Source of the DNA: Pseudoxanthomonas koreensis_A
GTDB lineage: Bacteria > Pseudomonadota > Gammaproteobacteria > Xanthomonadales > Xanthomonadaceae
Reading direction: 5' to 3'
Assembly: GCF_041890415.1 (NCBI RefSeq)
Contig: NZ_CP169056.1
Span: forward strand, 2,418,001 to 2,482,000
Length of the DNA stretch: 64,000 nt
The notes below the pieces were generated by a model. The model saw nothing but the letters and a program-made list of their open reading frames with translations. It searched no databases and had not been told where the DNA came from. Positions 35,280-43,621 of this stretch are shown here, in pieces. The position numbers were made by a program, and so were the translations under genes. Each line of letters opens with the position of its first letter. The stretch's first letter is position 1.

Positions 35280-37595
35280 ATGTTCCTGTCCTGCCGATTC
35301 CTGCTCCAGACCATGCTGGGCCTGCTGCTGGCGCACGCCTTCGTCCCCGCCGCGCAGGCGCTGGACGAACGCGACCTGCTGCCGGTGGACCAGGCGTTCG
35401 TGCTCAGCGCCAAGGCCACCACGCGCGACCGCATCGAACTGCGCTGGAAGATCGCCGACGACTACTACCTGTACCGGCACCGCACCCTGGTGACCGCCAG
35501 CGCCGGCTTTGCCGACGGCCAGTTGCAGTTGCCGGCCGGCGCGCCGCACGAGGACGAGTTCTTCGGCCCGGTGGAGACCTACCGCGGCGAACTGGTTGCC
35601 GTGTTGGCCGGCCAGGGCAGCGCCGACGTGGCGATGCTCGAGGTCAAGTACCAGGGCTGCGCCGACGCCGGCATCTGCTATCCGCCGCAGACCCGGCGCC
35701 TGCGGGTGGCGCTGCCCCCGGCCGATGCGGCGCCGGCCGGCCTGCCGCTGCAATCCGGCCGGCCAGGCAGCGGTGGCGCGCTCGGCGCACTGCTGTCCGG
35801 GCAACCGGCGCTGCCCGAGGCCCAGGCCTTTGCGGTGGACGCCATCGCCGATGGCGGCAACCTGCTGCGGGTCCGCCTGCAGCCGGCGCCGGGCTACTAC
35901 ATCTATCGCGACCGCAGCCAGTTGGTGCTGGAAGGCGACCCCGGGCTGCAGGCGCTGGCGCCACGCTGGCCCGACGGCAGCCTGCACCACGACGACTACT
36001 TCGGACAGGTGGTGGTGTACTTCCGCACCGTGGACGTGGAGCTGCCGCTGCGGCGCAGCCATGCACGCGCCGGGCGCACCACCGTGGTGGCGACCTTCCA
36101 GGGCTGCCAGGACGGCGGCATCTGCTATCCGCCGATGACCCGGCGGGTAGTCGTGGACCTGCCCGCCGGGCAGGTGGGCACAGCCACGCCCGCCACCGCG
36201 AACCCGGCCGGCGACGGCGACGACGCGTCCGCTGCCCGCGCCCCGGCGGCGGCAGCCACGGGCGAGGACGCGCCGTCAGGCCAGGCCGCGATCCTGGCCC
36301 CGCCGGCGGCCAGCGCCGGCACCTCCATCGGTGCAGTGGATGCGTCGGCCGGCAATGCATTGCGCACCGCCGCGCCGCCGCCCAGTGCCAGCGCCAGCGC
36401 CCTGCCCGGCGTCCTGCTGCTGGCCCTGCTCGGCGGCCTGGTCCTCAACCTGATGCCGTGCGTGCTGCCGGTGCTCTCGCTCAAGGCGCTGGGCCTGGTG
36501 GAAAGCGGGGAAAGCAGGCTGCGCGCACGCACGCATGCACTCTGGTACACGGCCGGCGTGCTGGTGTCCTTCACCGCGATCGGCGCGCTGGCGGTGGGCC
36601 TGCGCGTGGCCGGGCAGGTGGCCGGCTGGGGTTTCCAGTTGCAGCAGCCCTGGTTCGTGGCGGCCCTGGCCTACCTGATGTTCGCCGTCGGCCTGAGCCT
36701 GTCGGGGGTGTTCACCCTGGGCGGGGGCATCGGTGGCCGCCTGGCCAATCCGCGCAGCGGCCCGGCCGGCGACTTTCTCACCGGCGTGCTGGCCTGCGTG
36801 GTCGCCAGCCCGTGCATCGCCCCGTTCATGGGCCCGGCACTGGCCTACGCCTTCGCCGCGCCGGCAGCGGCCGGGATGCTGGTGTTCCTGGTCATGGGCC
36901 TGGGCCTGGCCCTGCCGTTCCTGCTGATCGGCCTGGTCCCGGCCGTTGCGCGCCGGCTGCCACGGCCCGGAGCGTGGATGGAAACCCTCAAGCAGGTGCT
37001 GGCCTTCCCCATGTACCTCACCGCGATCTGGCTGCTGTGGGTGCTGGGCAAGCAGCGCGGCGTGGATGCGGTGGCGCTGGTCCTGGTTGGCGCGGCGGTG
37101 CTGGCACTGGCGCTGTGGGCGCTGGAGCGCGGCCGCTGGCGTGGTTCACGCGCACTGGTGTTTGCATCGCTGCTGCTGGCGGTGGCGGCACTGGCGCCGG
37201 TGTGGACGGTGACTCGGATGGCCGCACCGGCCGCGGTTGCACAGGCCGACGACGCGGTGGCGTATTCGCCCGAGGCGCTGGATGCGCTGCGCGCGCAGGA
37301 CCGGGCGGTGTTCGTCAACATGACAGCCGACTGGTGCGTGACCTGCAAGGCCAACGAACGCAACGTGCTGGCACGCGACGCCTTCCGCGACGCACTGGCG
37401 CGCACCGGTGCGGTCTACATGAAGGGCGACTGGACCAACGAGGATCCGCGCATCAGCGCATTCCTGGAAGAGCACAAGGCCGTGGGCGTGCCGTTGTATG
37501 TGGTGTACGGGCCCGGCGCGCCACCGGCGGTGCTGCCGCCGGTATTGAGTGCGGCCATCGTCGAGGACGCGCTGTTGCGCGCTGCAGGACGATGA
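35280..37595 (+). CDS. dsbD: Thiol:disulfide interchange protein DsbD with two alpha domains
   Basis: DsbD passes electrons from cytoplasmic thioredoxin to periplasmic thiol carriers. The 771-aa product has a signal peptide (cleavage near residue 27). Two successive nDsbD-alpha domains follow, each with a Cys pair (Cys127/Cys133 in CADAGICYPP and Cys276/Cys282 in CQDGGICYPP), then a Ser/Ala/Pro linker. About eight membrane helices follow, starting GGLVLNLMPCVLPVLSLKAL, and a C-terminal thioredoxin domain carries CVTC (Cys686/Cys689). E. coli DsbD has one alpha domain and about 565 aa. GTG 35271, overlapping the cutA stop, is an alternative start. The stop overlaps the tlpA-like start (ATGA). 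Confidence 0.95.
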   Translation: MFLSCRFLLQTMLGLLLAHAFVPAAQALDERDLLPVDQAFVLSAKATTRDRIELRWKIADDYYLYRHRTLVTASAGFADGQLQLPAGAPHEDEFFGPVETYRGELVAVLAGQGSADVAMLEVKYQGCADAGICYPPQTRRLRVALPPADAAPAGLPLQSGRPGSGGALGALLSGQPALPEAQAFAVDAIADGGNLLRVRLQPAPGYYIYRDRSQLVLEGDPGLQALAPRWPDGSLHHDDYFGQVVVYFRTVDVELPLRRSHARAGRTTVVATFQGCQDGGICYPPMTRRVVVDLPAGQVGTATPATANPAGDGDDASAARAPAAAATGEDAPSGQAAILAPPAASAGTSIGAVDASAGNALRTAAPPPSASASALPGVLLLALLGGLVLNLMPCVLPVLSLKALGLVESGESRLRARTHALWYTAGVLVSFTAIGALAVGLRVAGQVAGWGFQLQQPWFVAALAYLMFAVGLSLSGVFTLGGGIGGRLANPRSGPAGDFLTGVLACVVASPCIAPFMGPALAYAFAAPAAAGMLVFLVMGLGLALPFLLIGLVPAVARRLPRPGAWMETLKQVLAFPMYLTAIWLLWVLGKQRGVDAVALVLVGAAVLALALWALERGRWRGSRALVFASLLLAVAALAPVWTVTRMAAPAAVAQADDAVAYSPEALDALRAQDRAVFVNMTADWCVTCKANERNVLARDAFRDALARTGAVYMKGDWTNEDPRISAFLEEHKAVGVPLYVVYGPGAPPAVLPPVLSAAIVEDALLRAAGR

Positions 37596-38209
37596 AGGGC
37601 GCAACCCTGCGCCTGGCCGCGGTGGCGGCCTGCGCCGGCGCGCTCGGGCTGGCAGCCAGCTACTGGTACGGCGGCAGCCCGCTGCAGCGCAGTGATACCG
37701 GGCAGCGCGCCCTGCAGGCGATGGCCGACGCCAGCGCGCCAGCGCCACCGGCCGGGGTCGAACCGGCCAGGCCGGGCGACCGGATCGCGCCCATCCAGTT
37801 GCCCGACCTGGACGGCAACCTCGTCGATCTGGCCGGCATCGCGCCGGAGCGTCCGTTGCTGGTCAATGTCTGGGCCAGCTGGTGCGGACCCTGCGTGGAG
37901 GAGATGCCCGAGTTGCAGCGCTACGCGCTGGCCCAGGGCGACACCGGGGTGCAGGTGGTGGGCCTGGCCCTGGACACGGCCGAGGGTGTGCGCGGCTTCC
38001 TGCAGCAGGTGCCGGTGGACTACCCGATCCTGCTGGAAACTCCGGGGCCGGCCGATGCCAGCGTCTGGCTGGGCAACACCCGCGGCCTGCTGCCCTACAG
38101 CGTGCTGCTGGATGCCCGGCGCCGGGTGGTGAAGCAGAAACTGGGCCCGTTCGCGCCCGGCGAAATCGAGCATTGGGCAGCGGAGCCAGGATTGCAGGAC
38201 GGGTCGTAG
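37592..38209 (+). CDS. TlpA/ResA-family thioredoxin-like protein
   Basis: The 205-aa protein has an N-terminal membrane anchor (LRLAAVAACAGALGLAASYW). A periplasmic thioredoxin domain follows with WASWCGPC (Cys98/Cys101), EMPELQRYALAQG, a cis-Pro block LLPYSVLLDARRRVV and EIEHWA. It is translationally coupled to dsbD (ATGA), so it is probably reduced by DsbD. The role would be in cytochrome c maturation or periplasmic thiol repair; the client is not known. Confidence 0.9.
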   Translation: MKGATLRLAAVAACAGALGLAASYWYGGSPLQRSDTGQRALQAMADASAPAPPAGVEPARPGDRIAPIQLPDLDGNLVDLAGIAPERPLLVNVWASWCGPCVEEMPELQRYALAQGDTGVQVVGLALDTAEGVRGFLQQVPVDYPILLETPGPADASVWLGNTRGLLPYSVLLDARRRVVKQKLGPFAPGEIEHWAAEPGLQDGS

Positions 38210-38234
38210 CGGCGCGAAGCCATTGCTGCCCTCT

Positions 38235-38500
38235 CTTGCCGCGCCTCTCGCCAGCCCCTCTCGCCGGACCCTCTCGCCGTGCCCTCTCGCCGTGCCCTCT
38301 CGCCGTGCCCTCTCGCCGTGCCCTCTCGCCGTGCCCTCTCGCCGTGCCCTCTCGCCGGGGCCTCTTGCCGGAGCCTCTTGCCGGAGCCTCTTGCCGGAGC
38401 CTCTTGCCGGAGCCTCTTGCCGGAGCCTCTTGCCGGAGCCCTCTTGCCGGAGCCTCTTGCCGGAGCCCTCTTGCCGGAGCCCTCTTGCCGGGGCCCTGTT
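38235..38500. repeat. 13-bp minisatellite in two blocks
   Basis: Six copies of CCCTCTCGCCGTG (about 38270-38347) are followed by ten copies of the related AGCCTCTTGCCGG (about 38358-38490). Three copies in the second block have an extra C (14 bp). Irregular copies lead in from 38235. The period is not a multiple of three and all frames give Arg/Ser/Pro junk, so it is non-coding. CTTGCCGG is also the centre of the REP unit that follows. Confidence 0.92.
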
Positions 38501-38590
38501 GTAAGAGCCGGTCTTGCCGGCGACCGCGCAGAACCACGACAACCGGCGATGCCATTGCCACCCGCGGTCGCCGGCAAGACCGGCTCCTAC
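38501..38590. repeat. Inverted REP pair (BIME-like) before aroQ
   Basis: GTAAGAGCCGGTCTTGCCGGCGACCG (38501-38526) and GTCGCCGGCAAGACCGGCTCCTAC (38567-38590) face each other across a spacer containing CGCAGAACCACGACAACCGG. The spacer CGCAGAA…CAACCGGCGATGCCAT recurs in the REP pair at 53206-53284, so the pair moves as a unit. The remaining 110 bp to aroQ show no clear promoter. Confidence 0.85.
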
Positions 38591-38700
38591 AGGAGGGCAG
38601 CGGATTCAATCGAACGCTTGAAACGCGGCCAACTTCGCCGAACTGGACAGTAACGACGTCATCGCGCAGACTGCCGCCCTTTCCGGCGTTGCGTTCCCAG

Positions 38701-39141
38701 ATGGCCAAACTGCTGGTCCTGCACGGTCCCAACCTCAACCTGCTCGGCACCCGCGAGCCGGAGGTCTACGGCCGCACCACCCTGGCCGACATCGACGCCG
38801 ACCTGGCCGCCCGCGCCACCGCTGCCGGGCACGCGCTGGAATCCCTGCAGTCCAACGCCGAGCACACCCTGGTCGAACGGGTCCAGGCTGCGCGCACGGA
38901 CGGCACCGCGTTCATCCTGATCAACCCGGCCGCCTTCACCCACACCTCCGTCGCCCTGCGCGACGCGCTGGCGGCGGTGGCCATCCCGTTCATCGAGATC
39001 CACCTGTCCAACCCGCATGCCCGTGAACCGTTCCGCCAGCACAGCTATTTCAGCGACAAGGCGGTCGGGGTGATCTGCGGGTTCGGCGCCGACAGCTACC
39101 GCTATGCCCTGGACGCCGCGCTGTCGCGGTTGCCGGGCTGA
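38701..39141 (+). CDS. aroQ: Type II 3-dehydroquinate dehydratase
   Basis: The enzyme converts 3-dehydroquinate to 3-dehydroshikimate in the shikimate pathway. The 146-aa protein has LLVLHGPNLNLLGTREPEVYG (active-site loop with catalytic Tyr), SNAEHTLVERVQAAR, LINPAAFTHTSVALRDAL, EIHLSNPHAREPFRQHSYFSD and GVICGFGADSY. Length is standard. It is 61 bp before accB, the common arrangement aroQ-accB-accC. Confidence 0.97.
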   Translation: MAKLLVLHGPNLNLLGTREPEVYGRTTLADIDADLAARATAAGHALESLQSNAEHTLVERVQAARTDGTAFILINPAAFTHTSVALRDALAAVAIPFIEIHLSNPHAREPFRQHSYFSDKAVGVICGFGADSYRYALDAALSRLPG

Positions 39142-39202
39142 CCGACCTTTCCCACTGAGACCGCGCCGGCCCAGGCCGGCGGCGCCCATCACAGAGGCCA
39201 CC

Positions 39203-39688
39203 ATGGACCTGCGCAAGATCAAGAAGCTCATCGACCTGCTGGAAGAATCCAATCTCGCCGAAATCGAGATCAAGGAGGGCGAGGAGAGCGTGCGCCTGTC
39301 GCGCATCCCCCATGGCGTGGCCGTCGCTGCACCGGCAGCCGTGCCGGCAGCCGCAGCGGACGTGCGCAGCCTTGCGGCGCCGGCCATGCCGATGAACTCG
39401 CCGGTGGAAGCGGCCACCGGCGGCACGCCCAGGCCGGGCGCCGACCTGCCCCCGGGCCAGGTGGTGCGCGCGCCGATGGTAGGCACCTATTACGCCGCCC
39501 CCGCCCCGGACAAGCCGCCGTTCCTCACCGTCGGCCAGCAGGTCAAGGTCGGCGACACCCTGGGCATCATCGAGGCGATGAAGATGTTCAACCCGATCGA
39601 GGCCGATACCGCCGGCACCGTGGTCGCCATCCTGTGCGAGAGCGGCCAGCCGATCGAATTCGATCAGCCCTTGTTCGTCATCGGCTGA
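39203..39688 (+). CDS. accB: Biotin carboxyl carrier protein of acetyl-CoA carboxylase
   Basis: The 161-aa carrier has the N-terminal helix MDLRKIKKLIDLLEESNLAE and an Ala/Pro linker. The biotinyl domain has APMVGTYYAAPAPDKPPFLT and biotin site EAMKMFN (Lys of AMKM). It ends SGQPIEFDQPLFVIG. It delivers carboxybiotin to AccA/AccD for malonyl-CoA synthesis. Cotranscribed with accC, 92 bp downstream. That gap contains an imperfect CCTGCGAACGCCCGCCGGCATGCAGG-type stem but no T-run. Confidence 0.97.
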   Translation: MDLRKIKKLIDLLEESNLAEIEIKEGEESVRLSRIPHGVAVAAPAAVPAAAADVRSLAAPAMPMNSPVEAATGGTPRPGADLPPGQVVRAPMVGTYYAAPAPDKPPFLTVGQQVKVGDTLGIIEAMKMFNPIEADTAGTVVAILCESGQPIEFDQPLFVIG

Positions 39689-39780
39689 GCAGGGCCTTGT
39701 GGCACCGCGGGCGCGAGCCTGCGAACGCCCGCCGGCATGCAGGCCGGCGGCCGGATGAGCGAATACATTGAGAGACCACG

Positions 39781-41148
39781 ATGCTCGATAAAGTAGTAAT
39801 CGCCAACCGCGGCGAGATCGCGCTGCGCATCATGCGCGCCTGCCACGCACTGGGCATCCGCACCGTCGCGGTGCACTCCACCGTGGACCGCAACCTCAAG
39901 CACGTGGCCATGGCCGACGAGTCGGTGTGCATCGGCCCGGCGCCCTCGACCGACAGCTATCTCAACATGGCCTCGATCATTGCCGCCGCCGAGGTCACCG
40001 ATGCGCAGGCCATCCACCCCGGCTACGGCTTCCTGTCCGAGAACGCCGACTTCGCCGAGCGGGTGGAGCAGTCCGGCTTCATCTTCATCGGCCCCAGGGG
40101 CGACACCATCCGCCTGATGGGCGACAAGGTCGAGGCGATCCGCGCGATGAAGGACGCCGGCGTGCCGTGCGTGCCCGGCTCCGGCGGCCCGCTGGGCGAG
40201 GATGCGGCGGTCAACGTCAAGATCGCGCGCGAGATCGGCTACCCGGTGATCGTCAAGGCCGCCGGCGGCGGCGGTGGCCGCGGCATGCGCGTGGTGCACT
40301 CGGAGGCGGCGCTGGTCAACGCCATCGCCACCACCAAGCAGGAAGCCAAGGCCGCGTTCGGCAACGACATGGTCTACATGGAGAAATTCCTGGAAAACCC
40401 GCGCCACGTGGAAATCCAGGTACTGGCCGACGGCCAGGGCAACGCCATCCACCTGGGCGAGCGCGACTGCTCGATGCAGCGCCGCCACCAGAAGGTGGTG
40501 GAGGAAGCGCCGGCCCCGGGCATCAGCGCCGAACAGCGCGCCCAGATCGGCAAGGTGTGCGTGGAAGCCTGCATCCGCATCGGCTACCGCGGCGCGGGCA
40601 CGTTCGAGTTCCTGTACGAGAACGGGCACTTCTACTTCATCGAGATGAACACCCGCATCCAGGTCGAGCACCCGGTCACCGAGATGGTGACCGGCATCGA
40701 CCTGGTTGCCGAACAGCTGCGCATCGCCTCGGGGCGCAAGCTGTCCATCCGCCAGCAGGACGTGGTGCTGACCGGCCACGCCATCGAGTGCCGGATCAAC
40801 GCCGAGGACCCGGAAAGCTTCATCCCCAGCCCCGGCCTGATCCAGCATTTCCATGCCCCGGGCGGCCCGGGCGTGCGCGTGGACACCCACATCTACGAGG
40901 GTTACCGGGTGCCGCCCAACTACGACTCGATGATCGGCAAGCTGATCGTGTACGGCCCGGACCGCGAAACCGCGATCTGCCGCATGCGCGTTGCGCTGAG
41001 CGAGATGGTGGTGGACGGGATCAAGACCAACATCCCGCTGCAGCAGCGGATCATGCGTGACAAGGGCTTCCAGGCCGGTGGCCAGAACATCCACTACCTG
41101 GAAAAGCGCCTGGCCGAGCGCAAGAACAAATCCATCGCACTGGGCTGA
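39781..41148 (+). CDS. accC: Biotin carboxylase subunit of acetyl-CoA carboxylase
   Basis: The 455-aa ATP-grasp enzyme shows MLDKVVIANRGEIALRIMRA, HPGYGFLSENADFAERV, the Gly-rich ATP loop KAAGGGGGRGMRVVHS, ERDCSMQRRHQKVVEEAPAP, and FIEMNTRIQVEHPVTEMVTG with the Mg and catalytic residues. It carboxylates the biotin of AccB using ATP and bicarbonate. Three bases separate its stop from the prmA start, so the genes are tightly coupled. Confidence 0.98.
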   Translation: MLDKVVIANRGEIALRIMRACHALGIRTVAVHSTVDRNLKHVAMADESVCIGPAPSTDSYLNMASIIAAAEVTDAQAIHPGYGFLSENADFAERVEQSGFIFIGPRGDTIRLMGDKVEAIRAMKDAGVPCVPGSGGPLGEDAAVNVKIAREIGYPVIVKAAGGGGGRGMRVVHSEAALVNAIATTKQEAKAAFGNDMVYMEKFLENPRHVEIQVLADGQGNAIHLGERDCSMQRRHQKVVEEAPAPGISAEQRAQIGKVCVEACIRIGYRGAGTFEFLYENGHFYFIEMNTRIQVEHPVTEMVTGIDLVAEQLRIASGRKLSIRQQDVVLTGHAIECRINAEDPESFIPSPGLIQHFHAPGGPGVRVDTHIYEGYRVPPNYDSMIGKLIVYGPDRETAICRMRVALSEMVVDGIKTNIPLQQRIMRDKGFQAGGQNIHYLEKRLAERKNKSIALG

Positions 41149-41151
41149 CCG

Positions 41152-42072
41152 GTGCCCTACCTGGAACTGAGCCTGCGCAGCACCGAGGCCGAACAGCCGC
41201 GCTACGAGCGCGCGCTGGAGGACGTGGGCGCATTGTCGGTGACCCTGCTCGACGCCGACGCCGACACCCCCAACGAGCGCGCCATCCTCGAGCCGGGCGT
41301 GGGCCAGACTCCGGTGTGGAAATCATTGGTGCTGACCGCGCTGTTCGACGCCGATACCGATGCGCTGGCGCTGCTGGCCGCGCTGGAGGCGTTCGACCCG
41401 GCACTGGACTGGAGCGACGCCGCATTCCGCAGCGTGCAGGACCAGGACTGGGAGCGGGTGTGGCTGGACCAGTTCCAGCCGATGCACTTCGGCACCCGCA
41501 CCTGGATCGTGCCGTGGGACCACGCGCTGCCCGACGCAGCCGACACGCCCGATGCGGCAGTGGTGCGGCTGGACCCGGGCCTGGCCTTCGGTTCGGGCAC
41601 CCATCCGACCACCGCCCTGTGCCTGCGCTGGCTCGATGGGCTGGCCACCGCCGGCGTGCTGGACGGCGCACCCGTGCTCGATTTCGGCTGCGGCTCGGGG
41701 ATCCTGGCGCTGGCGGCGCTGAAGCTGGGCGCGGCCGGCGCGGTGGGCGTGGACAACGACCCGCAGGCGCTGCAGGCCAGTGTCGACAACGCCCGCCGCA
41801 ACGCGGTCGATGCGCAGCTGGCGGTGTACCTGCCGCACGACGAGCCAGCCGCCACCTACCCGGTGGTGGTGGCCAACATCCTGGCCTCGGCACTGGATGC
41901 GCTGGCTCCCACCCTGGCCGCACGGGTGGCGCCGGAGGGGCGCATCGCCCTGTCGGGCATCCTGCGCGGGCAGGAACAGGAACTGCTGCAGCGCTACGGC
42001 GCCTGGTTCGACGCCCTGCAGGTGCACAACGACGACGACTGGGTGCTCATCCACGGCCGCAAGCGCCGCTGA
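41152..42072 (+). CDS. prmA: Ribosomal protein L11 methyltransferase
   Basis: The 306-aa SAM enzyme methylates Lys/N-terminal residues of L11. It has the N-terminal substrate domain (LELSLRSTEAEQPRYERALE), DWERVWLDQFQPMHFG, GLAFGSGTHPTTALCLRWLD, the SAM motif VLDFGCGSGILALAAL, and ANILASALDALAPTLAARVA. The start is GTG 41152, three bases after accC. It is co-directional with the DUF3426 and fis genes, as in other gammaproteobacteria. Confidence 0.95.
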   Translation: MPYLELSLRSTEAEQPRYERALEDVGALSVTLLDADADTPNERAILEPGVGQTPVWKSLVLTALFDADTDALALLAALEAFDPALDWSDAAFRSVQDQDWERVWLDQFQPMHFGTRTWIVPWDHALPDAADTPDAAVVRLDPGLAFGSGTHPTTALCLRWLDGLATAGVLDGAPVLDFGCGSGILALAALKLGAAGAVGVDNDPQALQASVDNARRNAVDAQLAVYLPHDEPAATYPVVVANILASALDALAPTLAARVAPEGRIALSGILRGQEQELLQRYGAWFDALQVHNDDDWVLIHGRKRR

Positions 42073-42112
42073 GCTTGCCGAACCGGTGCCGGTACGTGCT
42101 TGAATAGCGGGC

Positions 42113-43180
42113 ATGTTCCTTCCATGCCCGCATTGCCAGTTCCTGGTCGCCCACCACCCGCAGCTGCGGCCGCTGCCGGTGGCCTGCCCGAACTGCGGCA
42201 AGCCCCTGCAGGAAGACGAACCCGGACACGGCGCGGACATTCCACCGGCCGCGCCCGCGCCGGTGCCCCGGCCCGCGGCGGACGCCGCGATGCCCGCCGC
42301 GCCAGAGGCTGCTGCCACCGTTGCCGCCTCCGCGCCCGCACTCGATGCCAGTGCGGGCGACGACACGGGCAGCGAGGCCGGCGGTGAGGCCGGCAGTGAT
42401 GCTGGTGGTGATACCGGCAATGCCATCGGCAACGACACCGGCCCTGACAGCGGCACCAGTACCGACAGCGACACCGGGCCTGACACCAGCATCAGCGCCG
42501 AAACCGAAGCCGGCAGCGACACCGCGGCCGCTGTCGAAGCCGAAGCCGGACCCACCGCTGGCAGCGACCATCACGGCAGCATCGATGCCGATGCCGATGC
42601 CGATGCCGACGCCGACGCCGACGCCACCATCACTCCCGATCCCGCCATCGGCGCCGACGAGCGCGCCAGCCCCACCGCCGCAGCCACGCCCGCTGCGCCG
42701 TTTTCCGTCACCAGCCACACCCTGGCGCGCTGGCGCTGGCCGCTGGTGGCGATGCTCGCCCTGCTGCTGGTGGTGCAGAGCCTGCTGGCCGACCGCGTGC
42801 GCCTGGCAGCCGATCCACAATGGCGGCCGCTGCTGACGGCCGTGTGCACGGTCCTGCGGTGCGAGCTGCCGCCCTGGCGCGAACCGGGTGCGCTGCGCAT
42901 GCTGGACCGCAAGGTGCGCGCGGTCCCCGAGCCGTCCGGCGCGCTGCGCGTGGATGCCACGTTCCGCAATGACGCACGCTGGGCGCAGGCCTGGCCGGCG
43001 CTGCAACTGACCTTGACCGATGCCGATGGCCGCACCCTGGGCAGTGGCGTGTTCGCGCCCGAGGACTACCTTGGCGTCGTACCCGATACCCTGCTGGCGC
43101 CCGGCCAGAGCGCGCAGGTCACCTTCCTGGTGCAGGAGCCGGCGCCGGGCACGATCGCGTTCGCCTTCCGGTTCCGCTGA
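42113..43180 (+). CDS. Zinc-ribbon / DUF3426 membrane protein
   Basis: The 355-aa protein starts with a CPHC...CPNC zinc ribbon (residues 5-29). A very long acidic low-complexity region (about 30-200; GSEAGGEAGSDAGGDTGNA and seven DA repeats in DADADADADADADA) comes next. One membrane helix (WRWPLVAMLALLLVVQSLLA) and a C-terminal DUF3426 domain (CTVLRCELPPWREPGALRML, FLVQEPAPGTIAFAFRF) follow. The family is often called MJ0042-type. The prmA-DUF3426-fis order is conserved, but its function is unknown. The repetitive acidic linker is longer than usual. Confidence 0.85.
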   Translation: MFLPCPHCQFLVAHHPQLRPLPVACPNCGKPLQEDEPGHGADIPPAAPAPVPRPAADAAMPAAPEAAATVAASAPALDASAGDDTGSEAGGEAGSDAGGDTGNAIGNDTGPDSGTSTDSDTGPDTSISAETEAGSDTAAAVEAEAGPTAGSDHHGSIDADADADADADADATITPDPAIGADERASPTAAATPAAPFSVTSHTLARWRWPLVAMLALLLVVQSLLADRVRLAADPQWRPLLTAVCTVLRCELPPWREPGALRMLDRKVRAVPEPSGALRVDATFRNDARWAQAWPALQLTLTDADGRTLGSGVFAPEDYLGVVPDTLLAPGQSAQVTFLVQEPAPGTIAFAFRFR

Positions 43181-43262
43181 AACCACCCGCCGTGGCAGCC
43201 ACCGAAGCAGCGCGCTAGACTCGTCGTCCGCTCGACGCGGCCGCCTCCCTTACGGATTCCTC

Positions 43263-43538
43263 GTGCAGCAGCCCTCTTCTCCCCGTGCCGACGCCGGCCG
43301 CACCGCCCCTCGTCCGCCGCTGCGCGAGCACGTGGCGCAGTCGGTTCGTCGCTACCTGCGCGACCTGAACGGAGTGGACGCCAACGATGTCTACGAGATC
43401 GTGCTGCGCGAGATGGAGATCCCGCTGTTCGTGGAAGTGCTCAACCACTGCGAGGGCAACCAGAGCCGCGCCGCAGGGCTGCTGGGCATCCACCGGGCGA
43501 CGTTGCGCAAGAAACTGAAGGATTACGGCCTGGTCTGA
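43263..43538 (+). CDS. fis: Fis-family DNA-binding protein
   Basis: The 91-aa nucleoid protein has the Fis C-terminal helix-turn-helix HCEGNQSRAAGLLGIHRATL with RKKLKDYGLV. An N-terminal helical dimerisation part (LREHVAQSVRRYLRDLNGVD) and PLFVEVLNHC precede it. Fis controls rRNA promoters, replication and chromosome structure. The GTG 43263 start matches the usual length (about 90-98). A possible -10 (TAGACT, 43216-43221) lies 40 bp upstream. It heads into purH 83 bp away. Confidence 0.92.
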   Translation: MQQPSSPRADAGRTAPRPPLREHVAQSVRRYLRDLNGVDANDVYEIVLREMEIPLFVEVLNHCEGNQSRAAGLLGIHRATLRKKLKDYGLV

Positions 43539-43583
43539 GCGCCACGGCGCTGCCCGCGCGCCGGACGCGCGGGGCAAGGCGGC

Positions 43584-43589
43584 TATAAT
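43584..43589 (+). promoter_or_regulatory. Candidate -10 box of purH
   Basis: A perfect TATAAT sits 32 bp before the purH ATG, in GGCTATAATTCCGC. The region 17 bp upstream has no strong -35. PurR-type operator sequence was not seen. Confidence 0.55.
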
Positions 43590-43621
43590 TCCGCTTCTTT
43601 TCCTGCGGCTTTGCTCCCTTC

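Noticed and set aside
38235..38500. CRISPR-like regular array
   Set aside because: Units are 13-14 bp and directly abut; there are no unique spacers and no cas genes. It is a minisatellite.
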